A DNA stretch of 64,000 nt from Rhodobacteraceae bacterium M385. Its GTDB lineage: Bacteria; Pseudomonadota; Alphaproteobacteria; Rhodobacterales; Rhodobacteraceae. The notes under the pieces were generated by a model. The model was not told the DNA's origin. It did not search any database and worked only from the letters and a program-made list of their open reading frames with translations. The stretch covers positions 1,736,001-1,800,000 of the forward strand of contig CP081102.1 of the NCBI GenBank assembly GCA_025141835.1. The letters are read 5' to 3'. This document shows, piece by piece, positions 24,604 to 33,391 of the stretch; position 1 is the first letter of the stretch; each line of letters starts with the position of its first letter. The position numbers and the translations under genes are program-made.

Positions 24604-25787
24604 CATTGCCCGTAAAAGATAAATTCGTGATGCCCGAGGGGGTAATCTACCTTGATGGCAACTCTCTGGGACCACTGCCCGCGGGCGTGACCGAGCATGT
24701 GTCGACCGTTGTGGCCGACCAATGGGGTGGTAACCTGATTAAGGGCTGGAACGTCGATAGCTGGATGACCCTGCCCACCCGCGTTGGCGATCAGGTGGGC
24801 CGTTTGATCGGGGCGCCCAAGGACAGTGTCGTGATGGGGGAAACGCTGTCGCTGAAGGTGTATCAGGCGCTTTCTGCCGGGGTGAAAATGCGACCCGACC
24901 GCAAAGTGATCCTGTCTGACAGCGGCAACTTCCCGTCTGATCTTTATATGGCGGAAGGCTTGATCCAACAGCTAGAGCAAGGCCATGAGCTGCGCGTTGT
25001 TGCCCCCGAAGATGTGCTGGGGGCCATCGACGACAGTGTCGCGGTGGTGATGATTACACAGGTAGATTACCGCACGGGCCGGGTCCACGACATGGCCGCC
25101 GTGACCGAGGCGGCGCACAACGCGGGCGCTGTGATGCTGTGGGATTTGGCCCATTCGGCCGGGGCCATTCCGGTGGATATGACCGCGTCGAACGCGGAAT
25201 TTGCGGTGGGCTGTACCTACAAATACCTCAACGGCGGCCCCGGTGCGCCCGCCTTTATCTACGTGCGTCCCGATATCATTGACGACGTTAACCCCGCGCT
25301 TTCGGGCTGGTTGGGCCACGAGTCCCCCTTTGCCTTCGATCTGGATTATCGCCCCGGCGCAGGAATCGAAAGGATGCGCGTCGGCACCCCACCGGTGATC
25401 CAATTGGCCGCGTTAGAACATGCGTTGAAGGTTTGGGATGGCGTCGATATGCAAGATGTCCGGGCGGCCTCTGTCGCGCTGTCGGAGCAGTTTATCGCCG
25501 AGGTAGAGGCCTCTTGCCCGGACCTCACCCTTGCCAGCCCGCGCGACGCGGCGCAACGCGGCTCGCAAGTGTCGTTCCACTTTGCTGAAGGCTACGCCGC
25601 CATGCAGGCGCTGATTGCGCGCGGTGTGATCGGCGATTTTCGCGCCCCTGATACGATGCGGTTCGGGTTTACGCCACTGTATCTGGACGCCGACGACATT
25701 AGCCAAGCGGTTGCGATCCTTGCGGAAATCCTGCGTGACAGGCTGTGGGACCGACCTGAATACACAACCCGCCAGCGGGTGACCTAG
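24600..25787 (+). CDS. kynU: Kynureninase
   Basis: This 395-residue PLP enzyme cleaves kynurenine to anthranilate and alanine. It has the opening YLDGNSLGPLP, the aspartate region LWDLAHSAGAIP and the PLP-binding lysine K208 in GCTYKYLNGGPGAPAF. The ATG overlaps the kynA stop. It ends 20 bp before the CueR-type promoter of copA. The length is normal. Confidence 0.95.
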   Translation: MTLPVKDKFVMPEGVIYLDGNSLGPLPAGVTEHVSTVVADQWGGNLIKGWNVDSWMTLPTRVGDQVGRLIGAPKDSVVMGETLSLKVYQALSAGVKMRPDRKVILSDSGNFPSDLYMAEGLIQQLEQGHELRVVAPEDVLGAIDDSVAVVMITQVDYRTGRVHDMAAVTEAAHNAGAVMLWDLAHSAGAIPVDMTASNAEFAVGCTYKYLNGGPGAPAFIYVRPDIIDDVNPALSGWLGHESPFAFDLDYRPGAGIERMRVGTPPVIQLAALEHALKVWDGVDMQDVRAASVALSEQFIAEVEASCPDLTLASPRDAAQRGSQVSFHFAEGYAAMQALIARGVIGDFRAPDTMRFGFTPLYLDADDISQAVAILAEILRDRLWDRPEYTTRQRVT

Positions 25788-25807
25788 GGGCGGGTTCAGA
25801 TTAGGGC

Positions 25808-25838
25808 TTGAGCTTCCAGTGACTGGAAGGTGTAGTGA
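25808..25838 (+). promoter_or_regulatory. CueR-type copA promoter/operator
   Basis: A -35 TTGAGC (25808-25813) is followed by the dyad CTTCCAGT-G-ACTGGAAG (25813-25829), which fills a long 19-bp spacer before a weak -10 near 25833. This overlong spacer with a central dyad is the hallmark of MerR-family metal promoters, and the dyad is very close to known CueR sites. It lies about 30 bp upstream of the copA ATG, and cueR is encoded in the same operon. Confidence 0.9.
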
Positions 25839-25867
25839 GGCGGCAACCAGGATCAAGGATTGCCGCC

Positions 25868-28093
25868 ATGCCTAACGATATTGTCAGACTTTCGGTCGAA
25901 GGCCTTAACTGCGCGTCCTGCGTGGGCCGGGTGGAACGCGCCTTGGCCGCGGAGCCGGGTGTGGTCGCGGTCGCCGTCAATCTGGCCACGAAAACGGCGC
26001 AGGTGCAGGTGGCACCCAATGCGGCGCGCGCGGCTGAATTGGCCGAAGCCTCTGGCAAGGCGGGTTATCCGGCGGCGGTGTTGGACGAGACCTCTACCCG
26101 CGCCCCCGATACGGCGGAAGAGACCGAGGCCGCGTTCCGGCGGCTTTGGATCGCGCTGGCATTGACCGTGCCGGTCTTCACACTGGAAATGGGCGCGCAT
26201 CTATTTCCCGCCTTCCACCAATTGATTGGCGCCACGATTGGTCAGCAAGGATCTTGGTTAATCCAGTTTACCTTAACGGCGTTAATCCTTTTGGGGCCGG
26301 GGCGCGTATTCTTCCGCCTTGGCGTGCCGGCCTTGATGAAAGGTGCCCCCGAGATGAACAGCCTCGTGGCTTTGGGCACGGCGGCGGCATTTGCTTATTC
26401 AACCCTCGCGACCTTCGCGCCGGGAGTGCTGCCCGCGGCCTCTCGTGCCGTCTATTTTGAAGCCGCCGCTGTCATCGTCACGCTGATCCTGTTGGGCCGC
26501 GCCCTTGAGGCCCGCGCAAAGGGCCAAACCGGCGCCGCGATCAGCGCCCTGATCGGGCTGCAACCGCAAGAGGCCCGCGTTTTGCGTGATGGCGCGACGT
26601 TAACCATAGCCATCGACGCCTTACAGGTGGGCGATATCATCGTTCTGCGCCCCGGGGAAAGAGTGCCGGTGGATGGGGAAATCATCGAAGGCACGTCATT
26701 TCTTGATGAATCCATGATTACTGGAGAGCCGGTTCCCGTTGAAAAGTCATCCGGCGCGGCCGTCACCGGCGGCACGGTGAACGGGGCGGGGCCTTTGCAA
26801 ATCCGCGCCACGCGGGTCGGCGCGGACACCACGCTGTCACAGATCACGCGCATGGTTCAAGACGCCCAGGGCGCCAAGCTGCCGATCCAAGCCATCGTGG
26901 ACCGCGTGACGCTTTATTTCGTCCCGGCGGTGATGGCGCTGGCTGCGTTAACCGTGCTGATCTGGCTGACTTTCGGCCCCGATCCGGTGGTGACCTACGC
27001 CCTTGTGGCGGGGGTCAGCGTGTTGATCATCGCATGCCCCTGCGCAATGGGATTAGCCACGCCAACCTCGATCATGGTGGGGACGGGGCGGGCGGCAGAG
27101 CTTGGGGTTCTGTTTCGAAAAGGCGACTCTTTGCAAGGGCTTAGCGGTGTGGGCCTTGTCGCGCTGGACAAGACCGGCACGATCACGGAAGGGCGGCCCG
27201 AGGTGACCGAGGTGAGTCTGGCCGACGGCTTCAAACGGGAGACTGTTCTGGCACAGGCGGCAGCGGTAGAGGCCGTTTCAGAACACCCAATCGCCCACGC
27301 CATCGTGCGGGCCGCCAAGGGCGTGTTTACCGCGACCGATGCTGTCGTGATCCCCGGTTTCGGCATCCGCGCCATGGTGGATGGCCGGATGGTCGCTGTG
27401 GGATCGGATCGTTTCATGGCGCAGGAATCTGTTGATATCCACCCCCTTGCCAGCGCCGAAGATGCGCCCCTATCGCGGGGGGAAACGGTGGTCTACGTGG
27501 CAGTGGAAGGCGTGATCGCCGCAATGATCGCCGTAGCGGATCAGGTAAAACCCTCTAGCGCCGCGGCGATTGCGGCGCTTAGGGACAGGGGCCTGCGGGT
27601 TGCGATGATCACCGGTGATCGACAGGCGACTGCCATGGCGATTGCCGCGCAGGTCGGCGTGGATGAGGTGGTGGCCGAAGTCTTGCCGGACGGAAAGGTT
27701 AAGGCCCTTAACGAATTGCGTCAGGGGGAGACGGTGGCCTTTGTGGGCGACGGCATAAACGACGCACCCGCATTGGCGCAGGCAGATGTCGGCATCGCCA
27801 TTGGCACCGGGACCGACGTGGCCATTGAAAGCGCCGATGTGGTGCTGATGTCTGGAGATTTGTCAGGCGTGGTTACGGCCTTTGATGCCTCGCGCCACAC
27901 CATGCGAAACATCCGACAAAACCTTGGGTGGGCATTTGTGTATAACGCGGCGCTGATCCCCGTGGCGGCAGGGGTGTTGTACCCATTCACGGGACTACTG
28001 CTGTCCCCGGCCTTTGCGGCGGGCGCGATGGCGTTGTCGAGCGTTTCAGTCGTGGTTAACGCCTTGCGGTTGCGCGGCATGGGGGCGGCATGA
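25868..28093 (+). CDS. copA: Cu(I)-exporting P1B-type ATPase
   Basis: This 741-residue inner-membrane pump expels Cu(I) from the cytoplasm. A single N-terminal heavy-metal domain has CASC (C15, C18). The core shows the A-domain loop TGEPVPVEK, the transmembrane CPC motif (C390-P-C392), the phosphorylated D434 in DKTGTITEG, an HP motif (SEHPIAHA) and GDGINDAPAL. The start MPNDIVRL matches family members; the upstream frame is inside the promoter. The stop overlaps the cueR start. Confidence 0.96.
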   Translation: MPNDIVRLSVEGLNCASCVGRVERALAAEPGVVAVAVNLATKTAQVQVAPNAARAAELAEASGKAGYPAAVLDETSTRAPDTAEETEAAFRRLWIALALTVPVFTLEMGAHLFPAFHQLIGATIGQQGSWLIQFTLTALILLGPGRVFFRLGVPALMKGAPEMNSLVALGTAAAFAYSTLATFAPGVLPAASRAVYFEAAAVIVTLILLGRALEARAKGQTGAAISALIGLQPQEARVLRDGATLTIAIDALQVGDIIVLRPGERVPVDGEIIEGTSFLDESMITGEPVPVEKSSGAAVTGGTVNGAGPLQIRATRVGADTTLSQITRMVQDAQGAKLPIQAIVDRVTLYFVPAVMALAALTVLIWLTFGPDPVVTYALVAGVSVLIIACPCAMGLATPTSIMVGTGRAAELGVLFRKGDSLQGLSGVGLVALDKTGTITEGRPEVTEVSLADGFKRETVLAQAAAVEAVSEHPIAHAIVRAAKGVFTATDAVVIPGFGIRAMVDGRMVAVGSDRFMAQESVDIHPLASAEDAPLSRGETVVYVAVEGVIAAMIAVADQVKPSSAAAIAALRDRGLRVAMITGDRQATAMAIAAQVGVDEVVAEVLPDGKVKALNELRQGETVAFVGDGINDAPALAQADVGIAIGTGTDVAIESADVVLMSGDLSGVVTAFDASRHTMRNIRQNLGWAFVYNAALIPVAAGVLYPFTGLLLSPAFAAGAMALSSVSVVVNALRLRGMGAA

Positions 28094-28476
28094 ACATCAA
28101 AGATGTTTCCCAAGTCTCTGATTTGCCGGCCAAAACGATCCGTTACTATGAGGAGATCGGCCTGATTGCCCCGGCTCGGGGGCTGAACGGCTACCGCGAC
28201 TTCAGCGATCAGGATCTTCATAAGCTGACCTTCATTAGCCGGGCTAGGGCATTGGGTTTTTCGATCAGCGAATGCCGCGTTCTTCTGGCACTTTGGGAAG
28301 ACAAAGACCGCTCCAGCGCCGAGGTGAAGGCGGTAGCGGCCACCCATTTGGCCGAGATCGACGCCAAGATCGCGGCGTTGACCGACATGCGAGCCACCCT
28401 GTCGCATTTGGTCGAGACCTGCGCGGGCGATGCGAAACCCGATTGCCCGATCTTGACGTCGTTGGCGCAAGGTTAA
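28090..28476 (+). CDS. cueR: CueR-type copper-responsive MerR regulator
   Basis: This 128-residue MerR-family activator has the N-terminal winged helix (NIKDVSQVSDLPAKTIRYYEEIGL), a dimerisation helix and the metal loop C-AGDAKPD-C near residues 112-120, followed by PIL. The two-cysteine loop is the Cu(I)/Ag(I) type. It is translationally coupled to copA (ATGA) and would activate the promoter upstream of copA, and therefore its own transcription. It converges on the AbrB-family gene with 5 bp between stops. Confidence 0.94.
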   Translation: MNIKDVSQVSDLPAKTIRYYEEIGLIAPARGLNGYRDFSDQDLHKLTFISRARALGFSISECRVLLALWEDKDRSSAEVKAVAATHLAEIDAKIAALTDMRATLSHLVETCAGDAKPDCPILTSLAQG

Positions 28477-28481
28477 CGTCG

Positions 28482-29498
28482 TTAACGACCAAAGAGACGT
28501 GCGGCGATGGGCGCGCCGATGATAACGGCCAAGATGCGCAGCAAATGGTGGGCCACCACAAAGGCAACATCTGCCCCCGCGATCAGCGCCAGCACTGTCA
28601 TTTCGGCCTGCCCGCCGGGGGCGAAGGCAAGGAGAGACTCCATATGTGGTGCCAGCCCTAAGGCCACCACAACTTCTGCAAAAACGCCTGAAATCAACAG
28701 GATCACGACGCAATAGCCGAGCGCTGCCAGAACGTCCCGCCGCACCTCGGCCCCCGTGACGCCGCCGTATTTGGTGCCAATGGTCATGCCGATGAAGAAC
28801 TGCGCCACGAAGATCGCCTCGGCGGGCGGGCGGTGGTTCAAAATGCCCGCCATGGCTAGGATTGCCGCTGCGATCAAGGGCCCCAGGATCGACGCCCCGA
28901 ACAGGCCGACGGCTTTTGCGACCTGCCAGCCCACAAGCCCTGCCGCGATCATCCACAACATTTCGTCCCAAGGGAGCGAGGTCGCAGGGGCGCCGGGTGG
29001 GTTGCTCAGGTCCACCTCCCAAGCGCCGACCAGAATAAACGGCAGGATCGTGACGATCACCAGAACCCGCGTGGCATGGATTAACGACAAAGCCCGCACG
29101 TCGCCGCCGGCCTCCTCGCCAAATGCAAGCATATCTTGCAGGCCACCGGGCATGGCCGAGTAGTAGCTGGTGGGGAAATCGAACCCCCACAGGCGTTGAA
29201 AATAAGGGATGCCGACCGCCCCGATGAGCGCGGTCATTACCAGCATCATCAGCAACGTGGGCCACATTGCGCCCAAGCCGAGCACGACGCTCATGCTCAG
29301 GGTTGCGCCCACGGCGACGCCCAGAATGGCGCGCATGGCATGGTTAATCGTGGCGTTCCCGCTCATCACGATGCCGAGCAACGCCGCGACGAGGCAAGAG
29401 GCTATGGGCCCAAGCAGGAACGGCAAGGGCAGGCCCGCCCCATAGAAGGCCGCGACGCCCAAAGCGGCAATCACATAGGTGCGCGCAAGGACTAACAT
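28482..29498 (-). CDS. AbrB-family integral membrane protein
   Basis: This 338-residue protein has about ten hydrophobic helices arranged as two similar halves, each with a pattern like PFLLGPIASCLVAALLG and ASILGPLIAAAILAMAG and ending in a PGG-Q element (AMPGGLQDMLAF, FAPGGQAEMTVLA). This is the membrane AbrB duplication (COG3180-type), which in spite of its name is not the DNA-binding AbrB. It may be a transporter or regulator of ammonia or other small molecules; the function is not established. Confidence 0.85.
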   Translation of the reverse strand: MLVLARTYVIAALGVAAFYGAGLPLPFLLGPIASCLVAALLGIVMSGNATINHAMRAILGVAVGATLSMSVVLGLGAMWPTLLMMLVMTALIGAVGIPYFQRLWGFDFPTSYYSAMPGGLQDMLAFGEEAGGDVRALSLIHATRVLVIVTILPFILVGAWEVDLSNPPGAPATSLPWDEMLWMIAAGLVGWQVAKAVGLFGASILGPLIAAAILAMAGILNHRPPAEAIFVAQFFIGMTIGTKYGGVTGAEVRRDVLAALGYCVVILLISGVFAEVVVALGLAPHMESLLAFAPGGQAEMTVLALIAGADVAFVVAHHLLRILAVIIGAPIAARLFGR

Positions 29499-29570
29499 TG
29501 GCGGTATCGTCGCGGGGGCAAGGCTGGGGTCATCTGAGCGCTTTCTTGCAACGGGGCGGGGGTGTTGGGT

Positions 29571-30185
29571 CTATCGGAACTTGCGGATATCAAGGGTGAG
29601 CATTCCCGCCCGGTCCGCCGCCTCAAGCCCCTGATCGCTATCCTCTACCGCAAGGCATTGTTGGGCCGGAATATCCAAGGCCAGTTGGGCGGCGCTGTAA
29701 AGGTCGGGGAAGGGTTTCGGACGCATTCCGGCGTCGTCTGCCGTGACGACGACGCTGGCCCGTTGCAGGGCCGGGTGCTGTGCCGACAAGGCCGTCACAA
29801 TTGGGCGAAAGTTATTCGTGACAATCCCGATGGGCATAAGCGGTAACAGGTCCTTCAGGGCGGCGAAGGTATCGGGGAATAGGCGCATGGTGGGGGCCTG
29901 TTGCACGCTTTCTTGGATGAAATCGGCGACAATCTTGTGGCCGTCCAAAGAGCCACCGTGATCGGCGTTCCAAGCTTGCGCCATGTCAAAAGCAGACAGC
30001 CCCGTACGGGAAGACAGCCAATCTTGTTTCAGTTCCGCGCTTTGGAGGCTCCAAGCGGCTTTCAGGCTAAGGAAATTCTCGGAATCGCTGTTGGTTAGCG
30101 TCCCGTCGAGGTCGAAGAGAACGGCCTTGGGCTGACGGGTTCGGATCGCCGTCATTAGCGGGCTTTGGGCATTGGTTGCGGTCAT
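29571..30185 (-). CDS. HAD-family phosphatase
   Basis: This 204-residue hydrolase has HAD motif I DLDGTLT with D25 and D27, motif II in GIVTNN, motif III lysine in GMRPKPFPDLY and motif IV VEDSDQGLEAA. The small cap domain places it with phosphoglycolate-phosphatase/beta-phosphoglucomutase-like enzymes, but no substrate can be named. GGAG lies 5 nt before the ATG; an internal ATG ten codons in is an alternative start. It lies between the AbrB-family gene and gcdH. Confidence 0.85.
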   Translation of the reverse strand: MTATNAQSPLMTAIRTRQPKAVLFDLDGTLTNSDSENFLSLKAAWSLQSAELKQDWLSSRTGLSAFDMAQAWNADHGGSLDGHKIVADFIQESVQQAPTMRLFPDTFAALKDLLPLMPIGIVTNNFRPIVTALSAQHPALQRASVVVTADDAGMRPKPFPDLYSAAQLALDIPAQQCLAVEDSDQGLEAADRAGMLTLDIRKFR

Positions 30186-30295
30186 GGAAGCTCCGAGGCC
30201 AAGGACGCTGGCGGCACGGCGGCACAGATGCCGGACGTGCCGAAAGATGCGTGACCCGAGGTGCTTTTCAGCGGCCCCGGACCCCGCGGATGGCG

Positions 30296-31525
30296 TTAGG
30301 CGAAGGCCTGCAAACCGGTGATGCCGCGGCCCATGATGAGGGCGTGGACGTCGTGGGTGCCCTCGTAAGTGTTAACGGCCTCAAGGTTCATCACGTGGCG
30401 GATCACGCCGTATTCGTCGCTGACGCCATTGCCGCCGTGCATGTCGCGGGCCTCCCGCGCAATGGTTAACGCTTTGCCGCAATTGTTACGCTTCATCAGG
30501 CTGATCAGCTCGGCAGGGGCGGTGTGATCGTCGAACATCCGGCCCAGTTGCAGGGCCCCTTGCAGGCCCAGGGCGATCTCGGCCTGCATGTCGGCCAGCT
30601 TCTTCTGGATCAGCTGCGTTTGCGCCAGTGGGCGGCCAAATTGCTTGCGGTCCATGGTGTAGCTGCGGGCCGCGTGGAAGCAGGCCTCGGCCGCGCCCAT
30701 GGCGCCCCATGCGATGCCGAAACGCGCCCGGTTCAGGCAGCCGAAAGGACCAGCCAAGCCACTGACTTCAGGCAGTAAATTTTCCTCGGGCACAAAGACT
30801 TCATCCATCTGGATCATGCCCGTGATCGAGGCGCGGAGCGAGAATTTCCCCTCGATCTTCGGGGCGTTCAGACCCTTCATTCCCTTCTCAAGAATGAAGC
30901 CTTTGATCTTGCCGTCATGGGCGTCGGACTTGGCCCAGATGATGAAGACATCGGCGATGGGGGAGTTGGTGATCCAGTTCTTCGCGCCGGAAAGGCTGTA
31001 GCCGCCGTCCACCGCTTTGGCGCGGGTGACCATCGACCCGGGGTCCGATCCGTGGTCCGGTTCGGTTAACCCGAAACAGCCGACCATGCGGCCCGAGGCC
31101 AGCTCTGGCAGGAATTTCTGGCGCTGCGCCTCGGTCCCATAGGCGAAGATCGGGTGCATCACCAGAGAGCTTTGCACCGACATGGCCGAGCGATAGCCGC
31201 TGTCGATCCGCTCCACCTCGCGGGCAACCAAACCGTAGGAGACGTAGTTGGCACCGATGCCGCCGTATTCCTCGGGGATGGTCGCGCCCAGAAGGCCCAT
31301 ATCGCCCATCTCGGTCATGATATCGCGGTCGAATGTCTCGTGGCGGTTGGCCATGACGACGCGCGACCCCAACGCTTCCTGGCAATAGGCATGGGCGCTG
31401 TCGCGGATCATCCGCTCCTCCTCCGTCAGCTGGTTCTCCAGCAGAAACGGGTCGTCCCAAACCAAGCTCGCAGGCTTGGCCCGGGCGGATTGGGGGGTGA
31501 CATTGATCGCGGTGGCGGCGTCCAT
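30296..31525 (-). CDS. gcdH: Glutaryl-CoA dehydrogenase
   Basis: This 409-residue FAD-dependent acyl-CoA dehydrogenase oxidises and decarboxylates glutaryl-CoA to crotonyl-CoA in lysine and tryptophan degradation. Visible landmarks are GCFGLTEPDHGSDPGSM, GAKNWITNSPIADVF and LNRARFGIAWGAMGAAE. The catalytic glutamate lies in VNTYEGTHDVHALIMG near the C-terminus. GGAGAC precedes the ATG of MDAATAINV; a longer frame exists but adds a basic, non-conserved stretch. The end product fits the aromatic amino acid theme of kynAU, although the genes are 5 kb apart. Confidence 0.95.
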   Translation of the reverse strand: MDAATAINVTPQSARAKPASLVWDDPFLLENQLTEEERMIRDSAHAYCQEALGSRVVMANRHETFDRDIMTEMGDMGLLGATIPEEYGGIGANYVSYGLVAREVERIDSGYRSAMSVQSSLVMHPIFAYGTEAQRQKFLPELASGRMVGCFGLTEPDHGSDPGSMVTRAKAVDGGYSLSGAKNWITNSPIADVFIIWAKSDAHDGKIKGFILEKGMKGLNAPKIEGKFSLRASITGMIQMDEVFVPEENLLPEVSGLAGPFGCLNRARFGIAWGAMGAAEACFHAARSYTMDRKQFGRPLAQTQLIQKKLADMQAEIALGLQGALQLGRMFDDHTAPAELISLMKRNNCGKALTIAREARDMHGGNGVSDEYGVIRHVMNLEAVNTYEGTHDVHALIMGRGITGLQAFA

Positions 31526-31715
31526 GGACTGTCTCCGGTTGTGAGGGGTTTCACGAATTACTAGGCGCGTTGCTGCGCGACTGCAAGGAAAGTGAGGGGT
31601 CGCGATCCGGGCACTGACCGGCTTGAAAGGTCGGCTTGGCGGCGGTGGTAACTTCACCTTCATGAGCTTATCTTTACGCTGATAGCAGGCTGTTTTCTTT
31701 GGGCGAGAGCTGCAC

Positions 31716-32381
31716 ATGGGTGGACCAAAAGACTGGACGCAACAATTTCCCGGGCTGGCCCGTTTGCCTGACCATGTGCGCCGGAAATTGCAATCCGATG
31801 GCAAATTGATACGGGTGGCTGAGGGGGCACAGATATTCGGCCCCGGTCATGTGCCTGATAGCCTGTTGTTTTTGCTTGATGGCACGGTGCGGGTTTCCCA
31901 AAGTTCGGACGTCGGGCGAGAGATTGTCTTGTACCGGGTCGAGGCGGGGCAAAGCTGCGTCATGACCACGGCCTGTATGCTGGCCCATGAAGCGTATTTG
32001 GCCGAGGGTATCGCGGAAACCGACGTAACCGCCATGGCGCTGCCCAAGGCCACGTTCGACGCCCTTGTCTCCGATGCGCCGGTGTTTCGAGATTTTATTC
32101 TTGCCGCCTATGCTCACCGCTTGACCGGGATGTTCAAGATCATCGAAGATGTCGCCTTCGGTCGCATTGATGTTCGGCTTGCGGCGCGATTGTTGGAGCT
32201 GTCTGACGGTGCGTCCGAGGTCACCGCCACCCATCAGGCGCTGGCCAGCGAACTAGGTACAGCGAGAGAGGTGATCTCTCGTCAGTTGCACGAATTCCAG
32301 CGCCGCGGTTGGTTAGAGCAGCAACGGGGCAGGGTGCGGATATTGGACCAAAATGCTCTATCTGACTTGGCGACGGGCTGA
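31716..32381 (+). CDS. Crp/Fnr-family regulator beside sulfur-detoxification genes
   Basis: This 221-residue regulator has a cyclic-nucleotide-type beta-roll (about residues 25-110) and a C-terminal Crp winged helix (about 160-215; THQALASELGTAREVISRQLHEF). It lacks the N-terminal cysteine cluster of FNR. The beta-roll carries two cysteines, C81 and C87 (QSCVMTTACML), a spacing that could form a disulfide or persulfide bridge. The gene is upstream of a YeeE/YedE pair and a persulfide dioxygenase, with a 13-bp palindrome between. A role as a reactive-sulfur or redox sensor is inferred from that context, not shown. Confidence 0.85.
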   Translation: MGGPKDWTQQFPGLARLPDHVRRKLQSDGKLIRVAEGAQIFGPGHVPDSLLFLLDGTVRVSQSSDVGREIVLYRVEAGQSCVMTTACMLAHEAYLAEGIAETDVTAMALPKATFDALVSDAPVFRDFILAAYAHRLTGMFKIIEDVAFGRIDVRLAARLLELSDGASEVTATHQALASELGTAREVISRQLHEFQRRGWLEQQRGRVRILDQNALSDLATG

Positions 32382-32404
32382 GCGTCACTTTTTTGCGCCG
32401 TTTG

Positions 32405-32417
32405 GTGACTTCGTCAC
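32405..32417. promoter_or_regulatory. Palindrome GTGAC-TTC-GTCAC upstream of the sulfur operon
   Basis: A perfect 13-bp inverted repeat lies 24 bp after the Crp/Fnr-type gene and 90 bp before the first YeeE/YedE gene. GTGA/TCAC half-sites are typical of Crp-family proteins, here with an N5 rather than N6 centre, so this is a plausible operator for the adjacent regulator. Confidence 0.5.
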
Positions 32418-32506
32418 AGAACTCCCGCCGCGCAGTGCTTAAACTAAGTGGACCTGCCGCCACTGGACGCAGCGTGCGGCCCCAAGAACCAAACCGGAGA
32501 GGCTTG

Positions 32507-32938
32507 ATGGAAACTGAATTTACCCCATGGATATCGTTACTTGGTGGGGGGCTTATTGGCCTTTCTGCGACCTTGCTGATGTTGTTTTTGGGACGGATCA
32601 TGGGGGCGACAGGGGTTCTTGCGGGCTTCATCTTTCCGGCATCGCGCGCAGACTTCGCTTGGCGCGCCGCTGTGGTGGCGGGGATGGTGACGGGGCCATT
32701 GGTTGTCTGGCTGGTCAGCGGCAACATGCCCGAGGTTCAGGTGCCAATCAGCCTGCCGATGTTGCTGGTGGGCGGCTTTATCGTCGGCATTGGGGTGACC
32801 TTTGGGGGCGGGTGCACATCCGGCCACGGGGTCTGCGGTATTGCCCGGCTTTCGCCGCGGTCTATCGTGGCCACAGCCACGTTCATGATTGCCACTTTGG
32901 TCACGGTGTTCATCGTGCGTCACGTTTTGGGGGCCTGA
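32507..32938 (+). CDS. YeeE/YedE-family sulfur transporter, first half (PmpA-like)
   Basis: This 143-residue membrane protein has four hydrophobic helices and the conserved loop FGGGCTSGHGVCG near residue 100, whose cysteines line the thiosulfate/sulfur-compound path in YeeE (TsuA). It is a half-size member and is followed 3 bp later by a second half with the complementary motif. Together the two make one YeeE/YedE unit. GGAGAGGC precedes the ATG. Confidence 0.88.
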   Translation: METEFTPWISLLGGGLIGLSATLLMLFLGRIMGATGVLAGFIFPASRADFAWRAAVVAGMVTGPLVVWLVSGNMPEVQVPISLPMLLVGGFIVGIGVTFGGGCTSGHGVCGIARLSPRSIVATATFMIATLVTVFIVRHVLGA

Positions 32939-32941
32939 GTT

Positions 32942-33367
32942 ATGCGTTTAATCATTGCTTACGCGATCGGGATCATCTTCGGTGTCGGAATTTCGATTTC
33001 TGGCATGGCGAACCCGGCCAAGGTGCTGAATTTCTTCGATGTCGCAGGCACTTGGGACCCGTCGTTGATCTTCGTGATGGGCGGCGCTCTGGTCACGACC
33101 TTCATCGGTTACAAACTGGTGTTTGGCCGCTCTGCGCCGCTGTTTGGCTCGGCGTTTCTTTTGCCCGAACGGCGTGACATTGATCTGCCGTTGGTTGGCG
33201 GCTCTGCGGTCTTTGGGATCGGCTGGGGCATCGCGGGCTTCTGCCCCGGTGGCGCATTGCCCGCCCTCGGCACCGGCAGGTGGGAGGTATTTGCCTTCAC
33301 AGGTGCCCTCGGCCTTGGCATTATCGTGGCGCGACGCGTTCAGATCGCCATGGCTGCAAAGGCCTGA
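32942..33367 (+). CDS. YeeE/YedE-family sulfur transporter, second half (PmpB-like)
   Basis: This 141-residue membrane protein has about four helices. The N-terminal motif FGVGISISGMANPAKVLNFF and the later GIAGFCPGGALPALG with its cysteine are the second set of YeeE/YedE signatures. It is only 3 bp downstream of the first half. Split pairs of this kind are known in proteobacteria near sulfide- and persulfide-handling genes; the transported species is not known here. Confidence 0.88.
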   Translation: MRLIIAYAIGIIFGVGISISGMANPAKVLNFFDVAGTWDPSLIFVMGGALVTTFIGYKLVFGRSAPLFGSAFLLPERRDIDLPLVGGSAVFGIGWGIAGFCPGGALPALGTGRWEVFAFTGALGLGIIVARRVQIAMAAKA

Positions 33368-33391
33368 CATCCACAACGACAGGAGATTGCT

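Noticed and set aside
23383..25787. Kynurenine formamidase (kynB) within the kynurenine cluster
   Set aside because: No open frame between or beside kynA and kynU fits it; the neighbouring small gene is a Rieske protein.
27721..29265. 514-codon minus-strand frame over copA and the AbrB-family gene
   Set aside because: It runs across two well-supported genes in another frame and lacks family motifs.
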